A stretch of DNA of 64,000 nt, from assembly GCA_900489925.1 (NCBI GenBank), contig UEHQ01000012.1, positions 372,001 to 436,000 on the forward strand, read 5' to 3'. A model generated the notes under the pieces. That model ran no database searches, was not told the DNA's origin, and saw only the letters and a list, made by a program, of their open reading frames with translations. Positions 17,278 through 26,232 of the stretch are shown one piece after another; position 1 is the first letter of the stretch, and each line of letters opens with the position of its first letter. A program made the position numbers and the translations under genes. Origin of the DNA: Hyphomicrobiales bacterium (GTDB lineage: Bacteria; Pseudomonadota; Alphaproteobacteria; Rhizobiales; Rhizobiaceae).

Positions 17278-18294
17278 CTAGTCTTCGCCTACACGGCTCC
17301 AGGCCCGCTGGGCGCGCCACAGGACCGTGCTGTCGGCATACCCCAAGGCGTTTGCAATCTGCGCCTTCTTCACATCACTACTGAGATGAAGCCGCACTAT
17401 CGCCTGCCGATGGTCGCGGACCAAAGCTCGCAACGACGTTCCCTCTTCAGTCAGCCGCCGCTGGAGTGTGCGAGACGACACGCCCAGCTCCCTGGAAATC
17501 GCGTCAAGCGTGATCGGCTTGTGGCCGAGATAAATAGCAATGAGCGCACGCACCTTCTGCCGGAGATCCGGCTCAAAGTCCGCCTCCTCGATCAGGTCGG
17601 CGATATGGCGCTCAAGGATTGCAGTCAGATTGCGATCCTCCTGCCGATAGATCCTGTCGGCATCCTTCTTGGCAATCACAAGCCTGTTGCCGGATTGGCC
17701 AAAAAGTACCGGTGCCCGGAAAATCTTACGGAGCGGGGAAGCGTCCCGCGGTGCCTGATGCTCGAAATGAACCTCCAACGGCTTCCAACTGCTCGTGAAG
17801 CAAGATCTCACCAACTCGCAGGAGGCGGCCAGCGAGTACTCGCTATCCTGCCGACGCGGCCACATGCCAGGATCGATCAGACCATAGTTCCAGACGAGTT
17901 CGCCGTTTTCCTCGAACAGACCGGAACTCGTGGCTCCCTGAACTGATGTGACGTACTTCGACATGCGTTCGAAAGCGCGCTTGATCGTCGGCGACAGAGA
18001 AAACAGCATGCCGATTGGGCCGATATCGGCCGGCTTGAAGAGTGTTCCCATCCGAGCGCCAAACGCCGGCTCGCCGATAAGCACAGCAGCCTCTTCGAAC
18101 AGCGCGATATAACGCGCCATCGGTACGACGGCATAGGGATCGGCGAGCTGAGACCGCAACATGCCGTGGCTGGCGAGCAAAATATCCGCCTTGCCTGTCT
18201 TTTTGTCGAGTTGCTGAACCAAGACGTCGAGCACCGAGGCTCGAATTGAAGCAATCGAAGGCATCTTGCTGATGAAATGCGGTGCAGTTGCCAT
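17278..18294 (-). CDS. AraC-family regulator with arabinose-binding-like N-terminal domain
   Basis: A 338-residue regulator. The N-terminal domain (about 20-205) has the pattern of the Arabinose_bd/OruR-type ligand domain. The C-terminal helix-turn-helix pair is seen at about 258-335 (LDAISRELGVSSRTLQRRLTEEGTS and KKAQIANALGYADSTVLWRAQRAW). It is divergent from the amine permease and copper amine oxidase genes, so it probably activates them in response to an amine or its product. The first in-frame ATG is used; MPSIASIRAS 10 codons later is an alternative start. Confidence 0.82.
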   Translation of the reverse strand: MATAPHFISKMPSIASIRASVLDVLVQQLDKKTGKADILLASHGMLRSQLADPYAVVPMARYIALFEEAAVLIGEPAFGARMGTLFKPADIGPIGMLFSLSPTIKRAFERMSKYVTSVQGATSSGLFEENGELVWNYGLIDPGMWPRRQDSEYSLAASCELVRSCFTSSWKPLEVHFEHQAPRDASPLRKIFRAPVLFGQSGNRLVIAKKDADRIYRQEDRNLTAILERHIADLIEEADFEPDLRQKVRALIAIYLGHKPITLDAISRELGVSSRTLQRRLTEEGTSLRALVRDHRQAIVRLHLSSDVKKAQIANALGYADSTVLWRAQRAWSRVGED

Positions 18295-18415
18295 TTTGGA
18301 TGCCTTCGCGACCAGCCGTGGCGCAATTTATCGATTCTCTGGCATAACCTGCAATTCTTGGGCCAGTGCGCGACCGCTACCTTCTTTGCAATCGTCAAGA
18401 AAAAGAGGGGTTCCC

Positions 18416-19861
18416 ATGTCTTATGAAGCAAGCATGCCGGCCGCCGCGCCCGAGCGCCTGGCCAAGAATTCCGTCGGGCTGGCCCATATTGTCTTCTTCG
18501 TGGTTGCGGCCGCCGCGCCCCTGACGGCAGTGGTCGGCGCATCGCCGGCGGCCTTCGCCTTTGGAAACGGCGCCGGCGTTCCCGGGGCATTTGTGCTCGC
18601 GGGCCTGCTCTATCTCATTTTTTCTGTCGGATTCACCGCCATGAGCCGTCATGTCGGCGGGGCAGGGGCGTTCTACACCTACATTGCACAAGGTATCGGC
18701 AAACCGGCTGGCGTCGGCGGCGCCTTGATGGCGCTTCTCACGTACAACGCGGTCCAGATCGCAATCTACGCGCTGTTCGGTGTCTTCATGTCTGGGGCGA
18801 TCGCGCCGCTCGGGCTCGATCTGCCGTGGTGGACATGGTCATTTCTCGCACTGATTGTCGTATTGATATGCGGTCAACGCAACATTGCATTCAGCGGAAC
18901 AATCCTCGGCGCTTGCATGATCGCGGAGATCGCCATCCTGCTGCTACTGGATCTCGGGATCCTGTTTACAGGTGGTGGTCCGGAAGGTCTTGGGATCACC
19001 TCGTTTGCCCCAGCCTCCATCTTCACCCCGGGCCTGGGCGTCGCGCTGGTCTTTGTGATCGGCTCCTTCATTGGTTTCGAGGCGACCGCGATTTTCGCCG
19101 AGGAAGCTGAAAATCCCGGGAAGACAATCCCGCGCGCGACTTACGTCGCCGTCCTTCTGATTACGCTGTTTTATGCCTTCTCGACTTGGGCGATCGTGCA
19201 ATTCTATGGTCCCTCGGTCGTGCAGAAAACGGCGGAGGGCAGCCTCGAGACGTTCTATTTCAACGCCGCCGGATCCGTGCTCGGTGCCTGGTCCGTGCAG
19301 GTCATGAATGTGCTCCTGATCACCAGCCTCTTTGCCTGCGTCTTGTCCTTCCATAACACCATCAACCGCTACTTCTTCGCACTCGGGCGTGAAGGCCTCG
19401 CGATCCGCGCCCTTGGCAAGGTCCATGCAAAGCATGGATCGCCACATATCGCCGGGCTTGTTCAAAGTGCAATCGCAGCCGTGATACTGCTTGGTTTCGT
19501 GCTCGGAGCCGCCGATCCTTATGCTGTTGTTTTCTCCTGGATGTCGGCGCTGGCTGTCATTGGCATCTTGGCCGTGCAGGCGCTCGTATCGGTCGCGGTC
19601 ATCCTGTTCTTTCGCAAGAATACCTCGTCCCACGGAATCTGGACGACCACCATTGCGCCGGCGATCGGCCTCCTTGGACTACTTGGATCGCTATGGCTGG
19701 TCATCTCCAATCTGCAACTGCTCTCGGGAAGCGACAGCATCATTGTCGCCTCGTTCCCCTACGCCATCGTCCTGGTCGGCCTGTTCGGCGCAGCCTTCGC
19801 AAAGCAGCTCAGCCGGACACGTCCCGAACTTTATGCCTCGCTGGGGAAGGTGTTCGAATGA
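18416..19861 (+). CDS. APC-family amino acid/amine permease
   Basis: A 481-residue inner-membrane transporter of the amino acid-polyamine-organocation superfamily with about 12 hydrophobic helices. IVFFVVAAAAPLTAVVGASP and FIGFEATAIFAEEAENPGKTIPRATY are classic APC signatures. The start at 18416 is preceded by an AGAGGGG site; upstream in-frame codons lie within the promoter region. It overlaps the next small gene by four bases and is followed by a copper amine oxidase. Import of an aromatic or aliphatic primary amine is the natural inference. Confidence 0.88.
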   Translation: MSYEASMPAAAPERLAKNSVGLAHIVFFVVAAAAPLTAVVGASPAAFAFGNGAGVPGAFVLAGLLYLIFSVGFTAMSRHVGGAGAFYTYIAQGIGKPAGVGGALMALLTYNAVQIAIYALFGVFMSGAIAPLGLDLPWWTWSFLALIVVLICGQRNIAFSGTILGACMIAEIAILLLLDLGILFTGGGPEGLGITSFAPASIFTPGLGVALVFVIGSFIGFEATAIFAEEAENPGKTIPRATYVAVLLITLFYAFSTWAIVQFYGPSVVQKTAEGSLETFYFNAAGSVLGAWSVQVMNVLLITSLFACVLSFHNTINRYFFALGREGLAIRALGKVHAKHGSPHIAGLVQSAIAAVILLGFVLGAADPYAVVFSWMSALAVIGILAVQALVSVAVILFFRKNTSSHGIWTTTIAPAIGLLGLLGSLWLVISNLQLLSGSDSIIVASFPYAIVLVGLFGAAFAKQLSRTRPELYASLGKVFE

Positions 19862-20040
19862 CAACCGCGATCTCCCTCAAGGGCCCCGACCGCTTGCTTG
19901 CCGGAGCGTTCGCGACGCTGTTGATCGCGACCGCCTTTCTCGCCGCAAGCAACGCGCATCTGCTTTGCTCCGTCTACTGCATTCACAGCGTAAGCGAGAT
20001 GGCGCCGACTGAAATCTGCTCGCGGGTCGATCTTCGCTGA
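19858..20040 (+). CDS. 60-residue small membrane protein in amine operon
   Basis: The ATG overlaps the permease stop (ATGA), a strong sign of translational coupling. The product has one hydrophobic helix (LLAGAFATLLIATAFLAAS, about 13-31) followed by a short tail with three Cys (HLLCSVYC and EICSRVD). No known family is recognised. It lies between the permease and the copper amine oxidase, so it may assist the transporter or copper/TPQ maturation, but nothing in the sequence proves this. Confidence 0.5.
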   Translation: MTTAISLKGPDRLLAGAFATLLIATAFLAASNAHLLCSVYCIHSVSEMAPTEICSRVDLR

Positions 20041-20111
20041 TCATCGCACCCCGACGACCTCGCGATGCGCATCTGCGCGCATCGCCCAAGGAATATGAAG
20101 AGGACTTTCCC

Positions 20112-22121
20112 ATGGACGCTCAAGTCGTGTTGACACATCCGCTCGATCCCCTCAGCCTTTCCGAAATTGCCCATGCGGTTGCCCTGCTCAAGGACCAGCA
20201 AGCGCTTTCGGAGACCGTACGCTTCCCCATCATCCGACTCGAAGAGCCTACCAAGGCCGATCTCGCCGCCTTCCGGAATGGCGCCAACCTGCCGAGGCTT
20301 ACCTTCCTCCTTGCGATGGATGTGACAACCGGCGAGACCAACGAAGCGATCGTCGACTTGCGTTCCGGAAAAGTCGCAAGTTTCGTTCGTCTTCCACTCG
20401 ACCAGGCCCCCTACGGTCAGCCACCAGTCATGCTCGAAGAATTCATGCGCATCGAAGACGCGGTCAAATCGGACTCGCGCTGGGTTGCGGCCGTCAAGAA
20501 GCGCGGGATTACCGACGATGACATTCCACTGATCCAGATCGATCCCTTCTCGTCGGGCTATTTTGCCCGAGAGTTCGAGAAGGGGAGGCGTATCGTGCGG
20601 GCGGTCAGTTACTGGCGCGAAGATCCTCGCGACAACGGATACGCACATCCGATCGAAGGCGTGGTCGCGGTTGTCGACCTGATTTCCAATACGGTGGTCG
20701 ACCTAGTCGACGACGAGAAGATCATCCCGGTTCCAAGGAAGAAACGCAACTACGGTCGCGAAGCGTTTTCCGAAACGCGCAACGATGTCAAACCGTTGCA
20801 CATCGTTCAACCGGACGGGCCGAGTTTTCATGTCGACGGCTGGAAGGTCGAGTGGCAGAACTGGAGTTTCCGCGTCGGCTTCACGCCGCGTGAAGGCCTG
20901 GTGCTGCATGAGCTCGGCATTGCTGACGAGGGCAGGGTGCGGCCTGTCATTTTTCGCGCGAGCGTCACGGAGATGGTCGTGCCTTACGCCGATCCGACCG
21001 CCAATCACTATTGGAAAAGCGCCTTCGATGCCGGCGAATACGGTCTCGGCCGGCTGGCCAACTCCCTGGAGCTCGGCTGTGATTGCCTCGGCCAGATCCA
21101 CTATTTCGATGTCCCCTCCGCAGACGACCTTGGCCAACCCGTGGTGATGAAGAACGCCATCTGCATGCACGAAGAGGATTACGGAATCCTCTGGAAGCAC
21201 TATGAGTTCCGCAACGATATCTTCGAAGTCCGTCGCTCTCGTCGTTTGGTGATTTCGTTCTTCGCAACGGTCGGCAACTACGACTACGGCTTCTATTGGT
21301 ATCTCTATCAGGACGGCACCATACAGCTCGAAGCGAAACTGACCGGTATCATCCAGACTGCGGCGGTTTCGCCAGGCGAGACCTACCAGTGGGGAGGCAT
21401 GGTCGACGACAATCTGGGGGGCCCGACCCACCAGCATTTCTTCAATGCCCGTCTGCACATGGACGTCGACGGCGGAGGCAACACCGTAACCGAGCATGAA
21501 TTCGTCCCTCGTGCGTGGGGTGACGACAATCCATACGGCAATGTTTTCGACACAACCGCACGCCCGCTGAAGCGCGAGCTGGACAGTCCTGCCGTCGCCA
21601 ATGGCGAGACCGGTCGCTATTGGAAGATCTCTAATCCGAATGTTACCAACAGCGTCGGCAAGGCGCCGGGCTACAAGCTCTCCGTCATGCCTTCACCCTT
21701 GATGTTGGCGCAGCCCGGTTCGACGGTCGCTCAGCGCGGTGGCTTTGCCAAGAAGCACATCTGGGTTACCGCCTTTGACGCCGCCGAAAAATATGCCAGC
21801 GGCGACTATCCCAACGTCCATGCCGGCGGCGACGGCCTGCCCAAATATGTGCAACAGAACCGGCCGATCGAAAATGCGGATCTGGTACTCTGGCACTCCT
21901 TCGGCCACACGCATGTTTGCAAGCCGGAAGATTTTCCGATCATGCCGGTGGAATATGCGGGCTTCACCCTGAAGCCAAACGGCTTCTTCTCTGCGAACAT
22001 CGCCATGAACCTGCCGGCCGAGAAGAATGCACACAGCAGGGACAACCGTGACCCCGCGGGGGAGGGGGACCCGAACCATTCCTGCTGCCATTCAGCCGTA
22101 GCATCATCCAACTTCCGTTAG
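20112..22121 (+). CDS. Copper-containing primary amine oxidase
   Basis: A 669-residue enzyme oxidising primary amines (tyramine, phenethylamine or similar) to aldehyde, ammonia and hydrogen peroxide. The topaquinone precursor Tyr is Y390 in the TVGNYDYGF motif. The copper ligands are HQH in GGPTHQHFFNARLHMDVDG and the His in HSFGHTHVCKPEDFPIMPVE. No signal peptide is seen, so it is likely cytosolic like the Arthrobacter enzymes; the length fits the form lacking the extra N-terminal domain of E. coli TynA. A GAGGA site precedes the ATG. It is last in the AraC-regulated permease operon. Confidence 0.93.
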   Translation: MDAQVVLTHPLDPLSLSEIAHAVALLKDQQALSETVRFPIIRLEEPTKADLAAFRNGANLPRLTFLLAMDVTTGETNEAIVDLRSGKVASFVRLPLDQAPYGQPPVMLEEFMRIEDAVKSDSRWVAAVKKRGITDDDIPLIQIDPFSSGYFAREFEKGRRIVRAVSYWREDPRDNGYAHPIEGVVAVVDLISNTVVDLVDDEKIIPVPRKKRNYGREAFSETRNDVKPLHIVQPDGPSFHVDGWKVEWQNWSFRVGFTPREGLVLHELGIADEGRVRPVIFRASVTEMVVPYADPTANHYWKSAFDAGEYGLGRLANSLELGCDCLGQIHYFDVPSADDLGQPVVMKNAICMHEEDYGILWKHYEFRNDIFEVRRSRRLVISFFATVGNYDYGFYWYLYQDGTIQLEAKLTGIIQTAAVSPGETYQWGGMVDDNLGGPTHQHFFNARLHMDVDGGGNTVTEHEFVPRAWGDDNPYGNVFDTTARPLKRELDSPAVANGETGRYWKISNPNVTNSVGKAPGYKLSVMPSPLMLAQPGSTVAQRGGFAKKHIWVTAFDAAEKYASGDYPNVHAGGDGLPKYVQQNRPIENADLVLWHSFGHTHVCKPEDFPIMPVEYAGFTLKPNGFFSANIAMNLPAEKNAHSRDNRDPAGEGDPNHSCCHSAVASSNFR

Positions 22122-22153
22122 CCGAGCACGACTCCGCTATCGAATAGGGATCT

Positions 22154-22195
22154 GAAACCAGAGGCGAGCGACTTTCGCAATCCGGCTCTGGTTTC
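22154..22195. terminator. Terminator between amine oxidase and repC
   Basis: GAAACCAGAG and CTCTGGTTTC pair as a 10-bp stem. It sits between the convergent amine oxidase and repC genes and can serve both. Confidence 0.55.
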
Positions 22196-22211
22196 ATCGT
22201 GCGATCACCAC

Positions 22212-22227
22212 GTTGTCTGCGGACAAC
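22212..22227. promoter_or_regulatory. repABC-type parS palindrome, repC-proximal copy
   Basis: GTTGTCTGCGGACAAC matches the parS form GTTNNCNGCNGNNAAC and differs from the perfect palindrome at 17229 by one base. It lies 17 bases downstream of the repC stop, a usual parS location in repABC plasmids. Confidence 0.75.
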
Positions 22228-22244
22228 TGCCCACCGAAACAGCC

Positions 22245-23456
22245 TTACGCGACTTGAGCAGATGATCCGTGTCCACGCATCAGTGCCATGATCATCGGTC
22301 CAAGCGAGAACTCACCTCTGCGCGCCCGACCGGTCAGATCTCGAAGGTAGCCGCCCGGCGAATTGATGTGGCCTGACTTCTCGAAGATGCACGCCATGAC
22401 GGACGCGGCCGTCACCTGTCCCATGACCTCGCAAGCCTCCTCATACGCCGACGGGCTGACCCCAAGCATCGATCGAACGGTAACCGCCGCCATCATCAGA
22501 TCGCGCCAATTCTTGATGTCGCCCTCCGGCCCGTAGTCGCGGATGTCACGGCATGCCCTCAAGACCATCTCCAACGGAAATGCCTGAACCTTGATCTTGG
22601 GTCTGTCATCCAGATTGAGCGATTTCGCCTCCTGCTCTTTTTCAGAGCTAGGTTCAAGTTCATTGCTGGATTCGGTATTTGAATTCTGTTTGTGACGATC
22701 AAAATGACCATCATTGGCAGTCATATTTTGTGAAATTACCTGTTTTTCCAGCATATTGACGACTTCGTCGTGAAGTAGCGTCAGTTCTTCAGCGATCTCT
22801 GTGAGGTCGGCAATCGTCGGCGAGCGCGGAATACGTCCCGCTATCGCGATATAGTAATCTTCCACGCGAGACCAATCACCGGCAGCCCCCTCCTCTATCG
22901 CGGCAGAGATCAGCTTGCGAATATCTCGGCGGCAGAGAGAGACGCGTTCCTTGGCAGCCTTGAACCGCCGCTGCTCCGCGACAACTTCCTGCGCCAACAT
23001 CGCCAGTTCTTCCGAGCGCGCGAGAAGCGGTGCGAGACTGAACCCGTAAGCTTCCTGGATCTCGCCCTGGTTTCCCTTTCTGGCGTAGCGCTTTCCGTTT
23101 GGGCTATCTTTTCGTGAAATCAACCCCGCGTCGACGAGTGCCGCAAGGCTACGCCTCAGCGTGCTGCCGGATATACCATTCGAGCGGCTGGTCAGCTGCG
23201 CGTTCGAAGGGAACACCACCATTGGGCTGTCGCCTGATAGTTCCGCGTTTGGATAAAACGACAACAGGGCGTTCAGGACCGCCAATGCGCGATCCTGCAG
23301 CCCCAGCCGCGATCGAGCGTCGCATGCATCGCGATGGATCTTCCATTTGTCCACAGATTTACCAGAGGCAATGTCTGAGGCTTCGATCTGTCGTTTCACC
23401 AGCGCAAGCGACATCGAACGCCGTCCAAACGGCGTCGTAACGCTTAATCTCTCCAT
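22245..23456 (-). CDS. repC: RepC replication initiator
   Basis: A 403-residue RepC, the initiator unique to repABC replicons. The N-terminal winged-helix region contains LGLQDRALAVLNALLSFYP, MVVFPSNAQLTSRSNGISGSTLRRSLAALVDAGLISR and KRYARKG. The C-terminal domain has IKNWRDLMMAAVTVRSMLGVSPSAYEEA and AASVMACIFEKSGHINSPGGYLRDLT. RepC binds an AT-rich origin inside its own gene. It is the third gene of the minus-strand repABC operon, separated from repB by a spacer of about 200 bases that carries the antisense RNA. Confidence 0.95.
   Translation of the reverse strand: MERLSVTTPFGRRSMSLALVKRQIEASDIASGKSVDKWKIHRDACDARSRLGLQDRALAVLNALLSFYPNAELSGDSPMVVFPSNAQLTSRSNGISGSTLRRSLAALVDAGLISRKDSPNGKRYARKGNQGEIQEAYGFSLAPLLARSEELAMLAQEVVAEQRRFKAAKERVSLCRRDIRKLISAAIEEGAAGDWSRVEDYYIAIAGRIPRSPTIADLTEIAEELTLLHDEVVNMLEKQVISQNMTANDGHFDRHKQNSNTESSNELEPSSEKEQEAKSLNLDDRPKIKVQAFPLEMVLRACRDIRDYGPEGDIKNWRDLMMAAVTVRSMLGVSPSAYEEACEVMGQVTAASVMACIFEKSGHINSPGGYLRDLTGRARRGEFSLGPMIMALMRGHGSSAQVA
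22650..22760. other. Probable replication origin (AT-rich segment within repC)
   Basis: This part of repC is clearly richer in A and T than its surroundings and encodes a low-complexity Asn/Ser/Glu-rich linker. In studied repABC plasmids oriV lies in such an AT-rich segment of repC. The limits are approximate. Confidence 0.4.
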
Positions 23457-23559
23457 TTTCTTCTCTACCTTTTTCTAGGCAAAGAAATAGGGATCACCGG
23501 AAAGGCGTCGAATCTCACGCGAGACTCTTGACTGTGATTCTTGGAAGTGCGAATCTCGA

Positions 23560-23616
23560 AATCGCCAAAGATCGAGAAAGGGCCTTCTGAGACGCTGTTT
23601 CGGGGGGCCTTTTTTC
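23560..23616 (+). ncRNA. Antisense counter-transcribed RNA of repABC (incA type)
   Basis: The repB-repC spacer contains, on the strand opposite to the operon, a TTGACT box at 23528, a weak -10 at 23551, and about 55 bases later a GC-rich imperfect hairpin ending in GGCCTTTTTT. In repABC plasmids a short antisense RNA from this place represses RepC synthesis and determines incompatibility. Size, strand and position fit; the ends are estimates. Confidence 0.6.
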
Positions 23617-23659
23617 TTTTGCCGGTATATCTCCGTTCAAGGTGTTGGAATAACCGAAC

Positions 23660-24676
23660 TTAATGTTCGGCGCCGTCTTTACCTGCCTGCTCAGCTTCCC
23701 TGTATGCGTCGTAAAGCGCGGGAAGTTTCGCCGCCAGGTATCCTGCAAAGCCGTCGTTCTTCGCGCGATTGACGGATAGTCGCCACTGCGCGCTCGTCAT
23801 TGAAACCTTACCGATCTCCTCGCCCGACAAGGAAACGACCGACATGCTCGACGCCGGGACCTTGTCTTCATCGACCGCATTGGCCGCTGACAAAACCGCG
23901 ATGAACCTGTCGTCAGTCGCCTTCGTCCCCAGCTTGGCCGAGGCCATCGCTGCCGTGACGCGCGCCGACGCGCCAGGCGTCTTGAGAGCATCCGCCAGCG
24001 CCTGCCACCGGCCACGGCCAATCTTGGGGGCGCGCCCGATCGCGTCAACGATGTCGCGCGACAGCGCACGGGAAACGGCAATCAGCTTCGATACCTCCGC
24101 TCGATCGACAGAAAGTGCCGTCTGGATCAGCGCCCTCTGAAAACCCGCATCTTCCAGCCGCGCCGCAAAAACCGCCCGCTCGATGAAACTGAGATCCTCA
24201 CGCGCCGAATTCTCCAACCCCTGTGCGACGACAAGGTCTTCGTCGGAGAGCGGCCGGAGATAGGCCTTGACCGGCAGTCCTAGTTCTCTTGCCGCACGTA
24301 CACGCCGATGACCGTAAGCGCTCTGGAAGCGTCCAGCTATCGTCGGGTGCTGGCGTACGAGCACAGGAATTTCCTGGCCACGTTCGCTGATGGATGTTTT
24401 CAGGGCGTCAAAGGTAGCCGCGTCCTGTTCCACGAACCGGTCCGCAAGAGGCGAGGGGTCAATCAGTGTCGGATCGATCTCGATCGCGACCTGCCCGGTA
24501 GCAAGCTGCGCCCGCAGCGCCTCGTACTCACGCTCGACGTCGGAGAAGGTGTCCTTCAGGGAGCGCACTGCACCTGACGTAACGCGCGATAGCGTGGGTC
24601 GCTTCTGCTCGCCGGCATCAGCGCCTTCGGACTGCCCGGCAAACATCGATCGGATTGATTGTGTCCGCTTGTTCAC
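23660..24676 (-). CDS. repB: RepB/ParB-type partition protein of repABC
   Basis: A 338-residue ParB-type protein with a GTG start. The ParB/Srx fold is visible at about 65-175 (GQEIPVLVRQHP, YGHRRVRAARELG, AQGLENSAREDLS), followed by a helix-turn-helix (FQRALIQTALSVDRAEVSKLIAVSRAL). It is expected to bind the GTTGTCTGC(A/G)GACAAC parS sites at 22212 and 17229. It lies 46 bases after repA and ahead of repC in the same operon. Confidence 0.93.
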   Translation of the reverse strand: MNKRTQSIRSMFAGQSEGADAGEQKRPTLSRVTSGAVRSLKDTFSDVEREYEALRAQLATGQVAIEIDPTLIDPSPLADRFVEQDAATFDALKTSISERGQEIPVLVRQHPTIAGRFQSAYGHRRVRAARELGLPVKAYLRPLSDEDLVVAQGLENSAREDLSFIERAVFAARLEDAGFQRALIQTALSVDRAEVSKLIAVSRALSRDIVDAIGRAPKIGRGRWQALADALKTPGASARVTAAMASAKLGTKATDDRFIAVLSAANAVDEDKVPASSMSVVSLSGEEIGKVSMTSAQWRLSVNRAKNDGFAGYLAAKLPALYDAYREAEQAGKDGAEH

Positions 24677-24722
24677 ACGGTTATCCCTTCAGTCTGGTCG
24701 ATCGAAAAGAGTGCAGAAGAGA

Positions 24723-25931
24723 TCATCGGCCCCAGACCTCCGATATCATCGCCACCACTTCAGCGTTGACCGCATTGATGGACTCCATGGCGCGGTCATA
24801 GACCGAGCGCCCAACGGAACCCTTCGAAAGCTCATAGAGTGACTGCTTGGTCAGTCCGGCATTTGCAATTGCCGTCGATTTCCATGCTGTCGCGCGCAAA
24901 ACATCCGGTCCGAACAAGTCGCGAAGCAACCCGACGATCTCTTGCTCCGGCACGTCGCGTGGATCATGTCGCGTGACGACAAACTTCAGGAAGTCGTAGT
25001 TGAGATGGCCGCCGGCCTCCTCCAGGACAGACACAAGGTCCGCCGTCATCAGCAGGAACTGGCTCATCGAGGCCACATCAACCATCTGCGGGTGGATGGT
25101 GACCAACATTCCCGTAGCAGCATTCAGCGCGCCCATCGTTAGAAAGCCTAGCTGTGGCGGGCAATCGATCACGACAACATCGTAATCCGCTTCGATCTGA
25201 TCGATGGCGACGGCGACGCGCCGGAAGAACAAATCCTCCGGCCCCGTCCGCTTGCTCAGTGCCCTGGGCGTCTCGTGCTCGAACTCCATGAGCTCCAGAT
25301 TGCCCGGCACCAGATCGATTCCTGCAAAATAGGTCTTGCGAATAACAGACCGCATATCAACGCGGTCTTCGTCGTAACGGATCGCACCATAAAGCGTTGT
25401 GTTCGGCGCAACGTCGAACTCGGGCTGATATCCGAACATCGCCGACAGCGATGCCTGCGGGTCGAGATCGATTGCCAGAACCCGATATCCCTGCAGTGCC
25501 AGTCCCTGTGCCAGGTAGAGCGAGGTCGTCGTCTTCGCCGACCCGCCCTTGAAGTTGGCGACAGTGATCACCTGCAGCTTCTCGCCGGGGCGGCGGCGCG
25601 GCCAGAACTTCAGCGCTTCCTTCGGCCGCGCCTTGGCGAGGTACTCCCGAAGTTCGTTGATCTGCTCAAGCGTATAGGAACGCCGTCCCGCGGTGCCCAG
25701 CTCGGGCATGGGGCCGAGGCCATCAAGCGACAGCTGTCTGAGATACCCATCGGAGACGCCGACAATCTGCGCGACCTCGCCAGAGGTAAACGATCGCAGC
25801 GATTTCTCCGCCAACGGTGGAAAGGCGAGTTCGCCGACGGCGCGCAAACGGTCGGAAAGAGCCGACGCTTGACGCGTGATCCTTTGCGAGGTTGTCTCGT
25901 TTTCCAGTCGGGGCATCACAACTTTTAGCAT
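24723..25931 (-). CDS. repA: RepA/ParA-type partition ATPase of repABC
   Basis: A partition ATPase of about 402 residues, first gene of the repABC operon. N-terminal helix-turn-helix (FTSGEVAQIVGVSDGYLRQLS), deviant Walker A KGGSAKTTT, DLDPQASLSAMF and Walker B VVVIDCPPQLGFLTM are present. With RepB it partitions the replicon and represses the operon. The start is placed at the ATG at 25931 with GAAGAG upstream; a TTG at 25946 and an ATG at 25916 are alternatives. Confidence 0.93.
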   Translation of the reverse strand: MLKVVMPRLENETTSQRITRQASALSDRLRAVGELAFPPLAEKSLRSFTSGEVAQIVGVSDGYLRQLSLDGLGPMPELGTAGRRSYTLEQINELREYLAKARPKEALKFWPRRRPGEKLQVITVANFKGGSAKTTTSLYLAQGLALQGYRVLAIDLDPQASLSAMFGYQPEFDVAPNTTLYGAIRYDEDRVDMRSVIRKTYFAGIDLVPGNLELMEFEHETPRALSKRTGPEDLFFRRVAVAIDQIEADYDVVVIDCPPQLGFLTMGALNAATGMLVTIHPQMVDVASMSQFLLMTADLVSVLEEAGGHLNYDFLKFVVTRHDPRDVPEQEIVGLLRDLFGPDVLRATAWKSTAIANAGLTKQSLYELSKGSVGRSVYDRAMESINAVNAEVVAMISEVWGR

Positions 25932-26026
25932 TCGCAAGCTCTTCAAAACGGTTTCTGCGCGTCTGACGCATCCTTGCCGTCTGTGATTAGAGACACGATT
26001 CGATGAGTTCCGACAAGATCTTTAAG

Positions 26027-26043
26027 GTTAACAAGGCATTAAC
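26027..26043. promoter_or_regulatory. CtrA box upstream of repABC
   Basis: TTAA-CAAGGCA-TTAAC exactly fits the CtrA consensus TTAA-N7-TTAAC and lies about 96 bases upstream of repA. The core GGTTAACAAGGC is identical to the element upstream of the orphan repA at 13172. Confidence 0.5.
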
Positions 26044-26232
26044 CCGTTTCGCGGACTTGAAATGGCAGCAGGGTGCAATTCCGCATTTCGTTATTTGTAA
26101 CAGTGGTTTAACACCACCGCCACCATCCACTTGCTTGTCGTCGCATCTCGCTCCTGCCAAACGCCCATCTGCAGGCAGCACTCGCCCTGTTTGGATGGCG
26201 AGCGCGAAGGCAGCACTCTCTCGAATCGATTC

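Noticed and set aside
17170-17946. 258-residue plus-strand frame over the AraC regulator
   Set aside because: It is antisense to a clear AraC-family gene and has no motif; a shadow frame.
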